Positions 1 to 7,372 of a stretch of DNA of 38,341 nt are shown here, in pieces. The position numbers and the translations under genes are program-made. Source of the DNA: Fimenecus sp052273625 (GTDB lineage: Bacteria; Bacillota; Clostridia; Oscillospirales; Acutalibacteraceae). Within the stretch, counting starts at the first letter, position 1, and each line of letters starts with the position of its first letter. The stretch lies in NCBI GenBank assembly GCA_052273625.1, contig DAVZHW010000015.1, forward strand, positions 1 through 38,341, given 5' to 3'. The notes beneath the pieces are model-generated. The model saw nothing but the letters and a program-made list of their open reading frames with translations. It was not told the origin of the DNA and ran no database searches.

Positions 1-11
1 TCCACCCTTTT

Positions 12-51
12 TTAATAAAAAACAACCAACCGCAAAAGCGATTGGTTGTTT
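12..51 (-). terminator. Rho-independent terminator of the tRNA pair
   Basis: Arms at 21-33 and 38-50 pair with one internal mismatch around an AAAA loop. On the minus strand the hairpin is followed by a T-rich run (plus-strand A-run at 15-20). It starts immediately after the encoded CCA of tRNA-Tyr. Confidence 0.85.
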
Positions 52-52
52 T

Positions 53-137
53 TGGTGGGAGCGGGTGGATTCGAACCACCGAAGTCGTCGACAACAGATT
101 TACAGTCTGCCCCCTTTGGCCACTCGGGAACACTCCC
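53..137 (-). tRNA. tRNA-Tyr (anticodon GTA)
   Basis: The minus strand folds as a class II tRNA of 85 nt. The acceptor stem GGGAGTG pairs with CGCTCCC, the discriminator is A, and CCA is encoded (53-55). The T-arm carries GGTTCGAATCC. The anticodon loop reads CTGTAAA, giving GTA, and the long variable arm fits tyrosine. It lies 30 nt downstream of tRNA-Thr on the same strand, so the two are probably one transcript. Confidence 0.95.
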
Positions 138-167
138 ACATAAATTTATTCTGTTTTCACAAAATAA

Positions 168-243
168 TGGAGCTGGTGGACGGACTTGAACCCCCGACCT
201 GCTGATTACAAATCAGCTGCTCTACCAACTGAGCTACACCAGC
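168..243 (-). tRNA. tRNA-Thr (anticodon TGT)
   Basis: A 76-nt cloverleaf on the minus strand. Acceptor GCTGGTG pairs with CACCAGC, the discriminator is T, and CCA is encoded (168-170). The D-arm reads AGCTCAGTTGGTAGAGC and the T-arm GGTTCAAGTCC. The anticodon stem CTGAT/ATCAG encloses TTTGTAA, giving TGT. It is the first gene of the tRNA transcript. Confidence 0.95.
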
Positions 244-260
244 GTTTCGAACGCTTGAAT

Positions 261-289
261 ATAATATCACATACATTCGGTTTCGTCAA
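261..289 (-). promoter_or_regulatory. Sigma-A promoter for the tRNA-Thr/Tyr transcript
   Basis: On the minus strand, TTGACG (284-289) and TATTAT (261-266) are separated by exactly 17 nt, placing the start just upstream of tRNA-Thr. It is divergent from the glycan operon promoter. Confidence 0.75.
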
Positions 290-402
290 GACAAATTTTC
301 ACTTTTTTCAAAAAAGTTTTTTCCTGTCGCTTTATTTGCTTCAAATTCTGTTTTATCTTTGACTTATTTCCCTCAAAAGCAGTTCGGATATGAATAAAAC
401 AA

Positions 403-431
403 TTGATTTTTAAGCTATATAGTATTATAAT
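403..431 (+). promoter_or_regulatory. Sigma-A promoter of the Arn-like glycan operon
   Basis: TTGATT (403-408), 17-nt spacer, TATAAT (426-431), about 60 nt before the first start codon at 492. The next terminator is at 7318-7357 and the intervening genes are spaced by 26 nt or less, so this probably drives all seven genes. The remainder of the 244-491 gap shows nothing else I can name. Confidence 0.7.
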
Positions 432-491
432 GTTGAAAAATGGATTATTGTGTTTTGACGCAACTAATGCTTGAGGAGTGTTTATATTTAG

Positions 492-2384
492 ATGAAAAGT
501 AAAAAAAAGAGCTTGTGCATCATTTTAGCCGTTGCACTTGTTTTTTCTGTTTTTATTGAGCTGTGTTTATTTACTGTAAACCGTTCGGTCGGCTTTGAAA
601 ACGGCTCTGTTTCCCTTCTTCAAAAGGAGGGCTGTTCGCTTACCCCTGCAAACTATAATGTTGACGGCAACAGATACGGTCAAAACAATGTTGACCCGCA
701 GCTTAATTTCTCCGGTGTCAACGAGGATGTTAAAACCGTTTACATTAAGTTCGGCTCGCATATCATAAAGGACACGCCCGTTCAAATCTACTATGCGGAA
801 AAGGATATGGATTATACTCCCGACAATTCCCGACGCACAACGGTAACATTCCCCTCAAAGTCACTTATTATGGAAATTCCCGAGGGCGATTACGCCTCGT
901 TGAGAATTGATATTGACGGCGATTTCGCACTTGCGGATGTAATCGTATCGTCATCAAGCGCAAAAACGATCACTCGCTTTGACGGCGGCTTCAGCGTCTT
1001 GCACGTTTTGATTTTCTTTGCGGCAATAAGCGTTGCATTGTTCATTTTCGTCAAATGGTCAACAAGTGAAAAGAGCGTAAAATCGCTCACAACATTTGAG
1101 TTCATTTTCCTTGTTGGTTGTTTTGTTTATTATGCAATGTGGATAATAAAGCCGTTGAACTACGGTCCCGACGAGCATATGAGATACGATGTTTCTCGTT
1201 TCTTCTTTGAAAACAACAGACTTCCTATCGGAAAAGAGCTTATAAACTCGGTTTGGGGCTTCTCCTACGCCCTGTTCCCGACAATGCTTTGCAGTGTGCT
1301 TGACTATATTCCGATGAAAATAGCGGCGCTGTTTACAACAAATTGGTTTTATATTCTTTTGGCTGCCCGTATGGTCAGCGTTTGCTGTGCTACGCTTACA
1401 GTTTACTTTACTGTCAAGGCGTCAAAGCAGGTTTTCAAAAATCCCGTAAGATGGATTATGATAAGCGTTGTTGCTGCATTGCCGCAGTTTGCCTTCCTCG
1501 GAAGCTATGTCAACAACGACATCTGCGCTATGCTTGGTATTTCTATCGTTTTGTACGCATGGACGCTTGCGATAAATAACAATTGGAATTTCAAAAACGC
1601 CTTTGTGTTATCGGTCGGTATGGCTATCTGCGCTATGTCGTACTATAACAGCTATGTTTGGGTTCTCGCAAGCATTTTCATATACTTTATAACCTATTTC
1701 TATCAGAACAAAAAGGATTACAAGGGCTTTGTAAGGCTGAGCGCATTTATCGTTGTTGTAACGCTTGTGCTCATGGGCTATCTCTTTGCAAGACACCTTT
1801 ATCTCTACCACGACCTTTTAGGCTTTAAGGTTTCCCGTGAATATGCTGCGATATATGCAGACGAGGCATTCAAGCCCGAAAACAGAGGTAACCCCTCGAA
1901 TCTCGGATACTCGCTTGTATATATGCTTTTCGATATGGGTTGGCTTTCGTCAACATACAGGAGCTTTATAGGCTTCTTCGGTCCGATGGCATATCCGCTT
2001 AATAATAATGTTTACAGATTCTACACCTTGTTCTTTATAGTAGCGTTTATCGGCTTCGTTTACTTTGTATTTAAGCTTATTGCGAACGCAAAGCACCAAA
2101 AGCCGACTCTTGATTGGATAGTTTTCTATATTTCACTTGCATTTTGCGGAGTGATGGCGGTAGGCTTGAGCATGTACAACAGCTACTTCTCGGACTATCA
2201 GCCGCAAGGAAGATACTGCTTCCCGCTTCTGCCTGCGCTTGCGATATTCGTGGCAAAGGGCTTTGAAGCCTTGATAAGCCTTATCAAGAGCGAGAGGGCG
2301 CAGTACGCTGCCGTTTCCTCGATATGTACAATACTGTTTATGATTTCATTTTCATCTTATATAAACGTTTTGTTAGTAAGCTGA
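492..2384 (+). CDS. Polytopic membrane glycosyltransferase (GT-C / DUF2142-like)
   Basis: A 630-aa protein probably transferring a lipid-linked sugar onto an acceptor outside the membrane. A signal-anchor helix (about residues 5-28) is followed by a roughly 135-residue extracytoplasmic, beta-rich region. The rest is polytopic, with helices starting near 169 and 203 and about ten more to the C-terminus. Just after the third helix lies GPDEHMRYD (225-233), the acidic first-loop motif typical of GT-C enzymes and DUF2142-like proteins, the class that includes ArnT. The start follows GAGGAG at about 472-478. It is first in an operon with ArnB-, ArnC- and ArnE/F-like genes, which supports the terminal-transferase role. 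Fold assignment is fairly firm; sugar and acceptor are unknown. Confidence 0.65.
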   Translation: MKSKKKSLCIILAVALVFSVFIELCLFTVNRSVGFENGSVSLLQKEGCSLTPANYNVDGNRYGQNNVDPQLNFSGVNEDVKTVYIKFGSHIIKDTPVQIYYAEKDMDYTPDNSRRTTVTFPSKSLIMEIPEGDYASLRIDIDGDFALADVIVSSSSAKTITRFDGGFSVLHVLIFFAAISVALFIFVKWSTSEKSVKSLTTFEFIFLVGCFVYYAMWIIKPLNYGPDEHMRYDVSRFFFENNRLPIGKELINSVWGFSYALFPTMLCSVLDYIPMKIAALFTTNWFYILLAARMVSVCCATLTVYFTVKASKQVFKNPVRWIMISVVAALPQFAFLGSYVNNDICAMLGISIVLYAWTLAINNNWNFKNAFVLSVGMAICAMSYYNSYVWVLASIFIYFITYFYQNKKDYKGFVRLSAFIVVVTLVLMGYLFARHLYLYHDLLGFKVSREYAAIYADEAFKPENRGNPSNLGYSLVYMLFDMGWLSSTYRSFIGFFGPMAYPLNNNVYRFYTLFFIVAFIGFVYFVFKLIANAKHQKPTLDWIVFYISLAFCGVMAVGLSMYNSYFSDYQPQGRYCFPLLPALAIFVAKGFEALISLIKSERAQYAAVSSICTILFMISFSSYINVLLVS

Positions 2385-2400
2385 TAAAAGGAGTAAAAAT

Positions 2401-3534
2401 ATGATTAGTTTTAACGTTCCTCCCTATGTAGGTAACGAGCTTACCTATATTAAAGAAGCCGTAGACTCATATAAAATCTGCGGAGACGGTCAGTTCACCA
2501 AAAAGTGCAATGCTTGGCTTGAAGAAAAGTTCAACGCTCAGAAGGCGCTTTTGACCACAAGCGGTTCGACCGCACTTGATATGGCGTTATTGCTTTGCGA
2601 TTTGAAGCCCGGCGACGAGGTTATCCTCCCGAGCTATACGTTTTCGAGTACGGCAAACGCACCCGTTCTTGCAGGCGCTAAGCTTGTTTTTGTTGATATT
2701 CGTCCCGACACGATGAATATTGACGAAAAGAAAATCGAAGCGGCAATAACGAAAAAGACTAAAGTAATTATCGCTGTTCACTATGCAGGTGTTTCCTGTG
2801 AGATGGACACAATTCTTGATATTGCAAGACGCCACAACCTTATGGTTATCGAGGATGCGGCTCAGGGTGTAATGAGCACCTATAAGGGCAAGGCTCTCGG
2901 TACAATGGGCGACTTCGGCTGCTATTCGTTCCACGAGACAAAGAACTACTCTATGGGCGAGGGCGGTGCGCTTGTTATAAACAACCCCGCTTATAATGAA
3001 AAGGCTGAAATCCTCCGTGAAAAGGGTACAAACAGAGCAAAGTTCTTCCGCGGACAGGTTGACAAATACACTTGGGTTGACTTCGGCGACAGCTATCTCC
3101 CGAGCGAATTAAATGCAGCTTATCTTTGGGCGCAGCTTGAGGTTGCAGACGAGATAAACAACAACAGACTTGCGACTTGGAACGCATATTATGACGCTTT
3201 CAAGCCTTTGGAGGAAAAAGGATATATCGAGCTTCCGACAATCCCCGTCGGCTGTGTTCACAACGCTCATATGTTCTACATTAAGCTCAAAGACCTTGAT
3301 GCCCGCACCGATTTTATCGCGGCGCTCAAGAAAGACGGCGTTAACTGTGTATTCCACTATATTCCGCTTCATTCGGCACCGGCAGGACACAAGTTCGGCA
3401 GGTTTGACGGCGAGGACGAATACACCACCAAGGAAAGCGAAAGACTTGTTCGTCTCCCCCTCTATTACAATCTTACATCAGAGGACAGAGAGCATGTTAT
3501 AAACAGCGTCAACAAATACTTTGAAAACATATAA
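2401..3534 (+). CDS. PLP-dependent sugar aminotransferase, WecE/ArnB-like (DegT/DnrJ/EryC1 family)
   Basis: A 377-aa full-length fold-type I aminotransferase that would convert a nucleotide-linked 4-keto-6-deoxy hexose to the 4-amino sugar. Visible signatures are SGSTALDMAL (54-63), EDAAQGV (151-157, the aspartate that contacts the PLP ring nitrogen), and FHETKNYSMGEGGAL (177-191) with K181 as the Schiff-base lysine. The FHETKN form is the one seen in WecE (dTDP-4-amino-4,6-dideoxygalactose transaminase). AAAGGAG precedes the start by 7 nt. Sixteen nt separate it from the upstream transferase, so it is in the operon. Product dTDP-Fuc4N is plausible but not proven; no dTDP-glucose synthesis genes lie in the window. 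Confidence 0.8.
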   Translation: MISFNVPPYVGNELTYIKEAVDSYKICGDGQFTKKCNAWLEEKFNAQKALLTTSGSTALDMALLLCDLKPGDEVILPSYTFSSTANAPVLAGAKLVFVDIRPDTMNIDEKKIEAAITKKTKVIIAVHYAGVSCEMDTILDIARRHNLMVIEDAAQGVMSTYKGKALGTMGDFGCYSFHETKNYSMGEGGALVINNPAYNEKAEILREKGTNRAKFFRGQVDKYTWVDFGDSYLPSELNAAYLWAQLEVADEINNNRLATWNAYYDAFKPLEEKGYIELPTIPVGCVHNAHMFYIKLKDLDARTDFIAALKKDGVNCVFHYIPLHSAPAGHKFGRFDGEDEYTTKESERLVRLPLYYNLTSEDREHVINSVNKYFENI

Positions 3535-3560
3535 TCAACAAGCTTGAAAGGATAAATGAA

Positions 3561-4742
3561 ATGAAAAAATTGCTTATTTTGAACGGTAGTTTAAGTGAAG
3601 CAACACTTATAGAAGAAGCAAAAAAAATGGGTTATTACACCATCACAAGCGGTAACAATCCGTCCTTGCTCGGACACGCACTTGCAGACGAGTACATTCC
3701 TGCCGACTATTCGGACAAGGATGCCGTGCTCAAAATCGTAAAAGAGAACAATATCGACTGCATTGTTTCCTGTGCCAACGACTTCGGTGTTATTTCATCA
3801 TGCTATGTTGCCGAGAAAATGGGCTGGCCCGGTCATGATACTTATGAAAACGCTCTTATTATGCACCAAAAGGACCGATTCAAGGACTTCATTCAGAAGC
3901 TCGGCTTGAGAACACCCGTTTCTAAGGTTTTTGAGTCCTATGACGAGGCTGCACAATACGTTAAAACCGTTGAATATCCGATTATCGTTAAGGCTAACGA
4001 CTTGACGGGCGGCAAGGGCATTTTGCGTGCAGACAACGAAGAAGAGGCTCTTTTTGCCATTAAGAACGCTATTAACCGTTCAAGAACAAGCAGATTCGTT
4101 ATTGAGCCGTTCATCGTAGGCAATCAGCAGTCTATCGTTACATTTGTTAAGGATAAAAAGATTATCGCTTCGGTTACCTGCGACTGCTTCTCGCCTATCA
4201 ACCCCTACCTTATTCAGTCGGAGCTTCTCTTTACCGATACGGACAAGGCGGTTGAAAATGAGCTGCACGAGTCTATCGAGAAAATTTGCAACACCCTTGA
4301 CCTGAAGGACGGCATTTTCACTCTCCAGTATATCGTATCCGACGGAAAACCGTATATAATAGAAATGATGCGCCGCTGCTTGGGCAATCAGTTCCTTACC
4401 GTTGCTCACGCTGTTACAGGCTTCCCGTGGGAGGAGGCTTTGGTAAAGGCTGAAATCGGCGAGGACCTTTCAAATCTCAAGTGGGAAAAGCCCCTTGCGA
4501 AATATGCGGGTCATCACGGAATTATGGTCAGAAGAAACGGCAAAATCAAGGGCTACACCATTCCCGAGGAGCTTCAGAAGCACATTTTCAAGAAGATTGA
4601 TATTCTCAAGCCCTATGAGGAAATTGATGACTATATGAATCAGCGTGTTGCTTATATTTACTATAAATATGACGACAAGCAGGAGGCTCTTGACACAATC
4701 AAGCGCATGAATGATATTATAAAGGTTGAATTTGCCGACTGA
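3561..4742 (+). CDS. ATP-grasp family carboxylate-amine ligase
   Basis: A 393-aa ATP-grasp protein of the carbamoyl-phosphate-synthase/biotin-carboxylase-like subgroup. It has an N-terminal Rossmann-like pre-ATP domain (1-95), a glycine-rich ATP loop TGGKGI (149-154), and a metal/ATP site around IEMMRRCLGNQ (267-277). A C-terminal domain follows, with no biotin or second synthetase half. Such enzymes join a carboxylate to an amine or thiol using ATP. Its place between an aminotransferase and an epimerase suggests acylation of a sugar amino group, perhaps with an amino acid; that is inference. GAAAGGAT lies just before the start. It ends 16 nt before the next gene. Confidence 0.75.
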   Translation: MKKLLILNGSLSEATLIEEAKKMGYYTITSGNNPSLLGHALADEYIPADYSDKDAVLKIVKENNIDCIVSCANDFGVISSCYVAEKMGWPGHDTYENALIMHQKDRFKDFIQKLGLRTPVSKVFESYDEAAQYVKTVEYPIIVKANDLTGGKGILRADNEEEALFAIKNAINRSRTSRFVIEPFIVGNQQSIVTFVKDKKIIASVTCDCFSPINPYLIQSELLFTDTDKAVENELHESIEKICNTLDLKDGIFTLQYIVSDGKPYIIEMMRRCLGNQFLTVAHAVTGFPWEEALVKAEIGEDLSNLKWEKPLAKYAGHHGIMVRRNGKIKGYTIPEELQKHIFKKIDILKPYEEIDDYMNQRVAYIYYKYDDKQEALDTIKRMNDIIKVEFAD

Positions 4743-4758
4743 TAAAGGAGTTTTACGC

Positions 4759-5652
4759 ATGAATGTTTTAATTACAGGTGCAAACGGCTCTATCGGAAAG
4801 CATGTTTGCGACTATTTCAAGGAGCAGGGCTGTTACGTTATCGGTCTCGGTCGAAATGCGGAATGCCGCTGTAATTGCGACGAATATATTTGCGTTGATA
4901 TGTCAAGCGAAAAGCTCTCGGAGCTGTATTCAATGCTTTCCGTTGATAAAATCGACGCTATCGTTCACCTTGCGGCAGACGTAAGGCACGATTATAAGGC
5001 TGAAATTCTCGGCAACAACTGCGTGGGCGTTCAGCGTCTTATTGAATTATGCGTTAATGAGAAAATCCCCGTTTTCGTTCAGCTTTCGAGCCTGCCCGTA
5101 ATCGGCACACCGAACGAGCACCCGATAACCGAGGCTCATTCGATAAAGCCGCCGACTCTTTACCACGTTTCAAAGCGCACGCAGGAAATGCTTGCGGACT
5201 TTGCTTCTTATACTTATGGGTTGAGAACAGTCAGCTTCCGTATCTGCTCTCCCGTGGGAATAGGCGTTAATCCTAAAACCATATTCTCGACCTTTGTCAG
5301 GAAAGCGGTTAATCAAGAGGATTTGCATTTGATAGGAACAGGCAGCAGAAAACAGACCTATATCCATGTAAGAGACACCGCACAGGCTCTCTACAAGGCG
5401 GTTTGCTCAAACGCTCAGGGTATTTACAACCTTGCGAGCTACAACCTTGTTTCAAACTATGAGCTTGCGAAAAAGTGCGTTGAGCTTACAAATTCCTCAT
5501 CAAAGATAATTTTTGACGACAAGGCAGATCCCGAGGACGGTCTTTGCTGGGATGTCTGCATAGACAAGCTTAAAAACGATACAGGCTTTGAGCCTGAAGT
5601 CAGCATTGACGAGGCTATTCTCGAATTGGCAGATTATCTTAAAAATCAATAA
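4759..5652 (+). CDS. NAD-dependent epimerase/dehydratase (extended SDR)
   Basis: A 297-aa SDR with the NAD-binding loop GANGSIG (7-13), the acidic HLAADV region (70-75), a serine pair at 110-111 and the catalytic Y135-HVS-K139. It belongs to the nucleotide-sugar epimerase/dehydratase/reductase superfamily and probably sets the stereochemistry or redox state of the operon's sugar. I place the start at 4759 because AAAGGAG lies 8 nt upstream and the Rossmann strand MNVLITGA begins there; an in-frame ATG at 4726 would add 11 non-homologous residues and overlap the previous gene. The exact reaction cannot be read from sequence. Confidence 0.78.
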   Translation: MNVLITGANGSIGKHVCDYFKEQGCYVIGLGRNAECRCNCDEYICVDMSSEKLSELYSMLSVDKIDAIVHLAADVRHDYKAEILGNNCVGVQRLIELCVNEKIPVFVQLSSLPVIGTPNEHPITEAHSIKPPTLYHVSKRTQEMLADFASYTYGLRTVSFRICSPVGIGVNPKTIFSTFVRKAVNQEDLHLIGTGSRKQTYIHVRDTAQALYKAVCSNAQGIYNLASYNLVSNYELAKKCVELTNSSSKIIFDDKADPEDGLCWDVCIDKLKNDTGFEPEVSIDEAILELADYLKNQ

Positions 5653-5669
5653 TTTCACGGAGACACTCA

Positions 5670-6629
5670 ATGAATACTAATGAAAAAATTTCTTTTGTAA
5701 TCCCCTGCTATCGCTCGGAGCACACAATTTCGGCGGTACTTGATGAAATTGACGAGCTTATGTCAAAGCACACCGAAAACGAATATGAAATCGTCCTTGT
5801 AAACGATTCCTCCCCCGACAATGTTTGGTCTGTAATAAAGGACATTGCCGAAAAGAGAAAAGAGGTCAAGGCTGTTTCCTTCACAAAGAATTTCGGACAG
5901 CACGCCGCTCTTCTTTCCGGCTACAGAGTGGCAAGCGGCGATTTAATCGTTTCGCTTGACGACGACGGTCAGTCCCCTGTTGACAGGACCTTTGATTTGA
6001 TTGACAAAATCCACGAGGGCTACGACGTTGTTTACGCAAGATACAATAAAATTCAGGAGTCCTTATGGAGACGTTGGGGCAGCTGGTTGAGCAACAAAAT
6101 GTCCGAGGTTTTAATCGGAAAGCCGAAGGATATTCTCGGAACGAGCTTCTATGTTATGAAGAAGTTTATCGCAGATGAGGTTGTAAGATACCAAAACCCC
6201 TTTACCTATATAGGCGGATTGGTTTTCAGATCGACAAAGAACATTGCAAACGTATATGTTGACCACCGTGAGAGAGCCGAGGGCACATCGGGCTATTCGC
6301 TTTTCAAGCTTATAAAGCTTATGCTTAACGGCTTTACGGCATTCTCGGTCGTTCCGCTTCGTATTTCGTCAATCGTCGGCGTTGTATGCGCTATAATCGG
6401 CTTCATTTTCGGAATTTATACGATTATAAGAAAGCTTGTGGTTGTCAATATCAGCGTAGGTTGGAGTTCGACCATCGCAATTATGCTGTTTATCGGCGGC
6501 TTGATTATGCTTATGCTTGGTATGATCGGTGAATATATCGGAAGAATATATATTTCTCTGAATAATTCCCCGCAATATGTCGTAAAGGAAACGGTAAATA
6601 TCGATGAAGAAAAAAATATCAAACAATAA
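5670..6629 (+). CDS. Polyprenyl-phosphate glycosyltransferase, GT2 family (ArnC/DPM1-like)
   Basis: A 319-aa enzyme expected to move a sugar from a nucleotide donor to undecaprenyl phosphate on the cytoplasmic face. The GT2 domain shows VIPCYRSE (10-17), VNDSSPDNVW (44-53), FTKNFGQHAALLSGY (71-85) and the DDDG metal motif (97-100), as in ArnC, GtrB and DPM1. The HRERAEGTSGYS segment (199-210) marks the polyprenyl-phosphate subgroup. Two C-terminal transmembrane helices lie near 232-252 and 268-290. Its last 26 nt overlap the next gene, which encodes a half-size EamA protein, the same arrangement of partners as arnC with arnE/arnF. The preceding GGAGA lies 9 nt before the start. Confidence 0.85.
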   Translation: MNTNEKISFVIPCYRSEHTISAVLDEIDELMSKHTENEYEIVLVNDSSPDNVWSVIKDIAEKRKEVKAVSFTKNFGQHAALLSGYRVASGDLIVSLDDDGQSPVDRTFDLIDKIHEGYDVVYARYNKIQESLWRRWGSWLSNKMSEVLIGKPKDILGTSFYVMKKFIADEVVRYQNPFTYIGGLVFRSTKNIANVYVDHRERAEGTSGYSLFKLIKLMLNGFTAFSVVPLRISSIVGVVCAIIGFIFGIYTIIRKLVVVNISVGWSSTIAIMLFIGGLIMLMLGMIGEYIGRIYISLNNSPQYVVKETVNIDEEKNIKQ

Positions 6630-6966
6630 GGTAAAATACTTTATCGCCTTACACGTTGAATTGCTTTTGTATTCGCTCGGAAGCATTTGCTCAAAGCTTG
6701 CGGGGCAGAATGAATTTTTATCCTTTAAATTCATCTTGTTTTATGGGCTTGTAATACTCAACCTCGGAGTTTACGCTATTGTCTGGCAACAGATAATAAA
6801 AAAAATACCGCTGAACACAGCTTATTCCAACAAGGCTATAACTGTCGTTTGGGGTATTTTATGGGGCTATTTGTTCTTCCGGGAGCAAATTAAATGGAAT
6901 ATGATAGTCGGTGCGCTTATCGTAATTGCCGGCGTGATTGTGGTGGTGATGGCTGATGAACAATAA
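6604..6966 (+). CDS. Half-size EamA/SMR-type membrane protein, ArnE-like flippase subunit
   Basis: A 120-aa protein of four predicted transmembrane helices in the EamA/small-multidrug-resistance fold. Helix 1 has a buried acidic residue (HVELLLYS). The later WGILWGYLFFREQI segment is the characteristic EamA third-helix region ending in an acidic/basic turn. It overlaps the upstream glycosyltransferase by 26 nt and the downstream EamA protein by 11 nt, so translation is coupled. By analogy with ArnE/ArnF, the two would form a heterodimer that flips the polyprenyl-phosphosugar. EamA annotation is firm; the flippase role rests on context. Confidence 0.72.
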   Translation: MKKKISNNKVKYFIALHVELLLYSLGSICSKLAGQNEFLSFKFILFYGLVILNLGVYAIVWQQIIKKIPLNTAYSNKAITVVWGILWGYLFFREQIKWNMIVGALIVIAGVIVVVMADEQ

Positions 6967-7300
6967 GTTTCTTTTTTCTCTGATTTTCATTTTCGGAGTA
7001 TTGATTTCCTCGCTCTCACAAATTATGCTTAAAAAGAGCGCAATGATACAGTATGAAAGCAAAATCAAGGAATATCTTAATCCTAAGGTTATCTTTGCTT
7101 ATATGATTTTCTTCGGCGCTACCTTCTGTTCGATTTTCGCATACAAGGTAATTCCGCTTTCATACGGTCCGATTTTCGAGTCGGCAGGCTATATTTTCGT
7201 AGCGTTTTTCAGCTGGCTTTTCCTTAAAGAAAAAATATCAAAGCAAAAAATGATAGGTCTTGTGCTTATAATCGTAGGCATTGTCATTTACGCTTTATAA
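6956..7300 (+). CDS. Half-size EamA/SMR-type membrane protein, ArnF-like flippase subunit
   Basis: A 114-aa four-helix membrane protein. It has the SSLSQIMLKKSA first-helix pattern and the EamA-typical YGPIFESAGYIFVAFFSWLF stretch followed by the acidic/basic LKEK turn. It starts inside the end of its partner (ATG at 6956; partner stop at 6964-6966) and is the last gene before the terminator at 7318. The two partners are clearly diverged from each other, which fits an antiparallel heterodimer such as ArnE/ArnF rather than a recent duplication. Substrate is inferred from the neighbouring ArnC-like enzyme. Confidence 0.72.
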   Translation: MNNKFLFSLIFIFGVLISSLSQIMLKKSAMIQYESKIKEYLNPKVIFAYMIFFGATFCSIFAYKVIPLSYGPIFESAGYIFVAFFSWLFLKEKISKQKMIGLVLIIVGIVIYAL

Positions 7301-7317
7301 AAATTTCCTAAACAATA

Positions 7318-7357
7318 AAAATACCCGTACTCTTAAAGCTGAGTACGGGTATTTTGT
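7318..7357. terminator. Bidirectional terminator between the glycan operon and gdhA
   Basis: A 12-bp perfect stem (7321-7332 with 7341-7352) has an 8-nt loop and is flanked by A and T runs on both sides. It can end transcription of the plus-strand operon and of the convergent gdhA. Confidence 0.9.
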
Positions 7358-7372
7358 TATATAGCTTATCTG

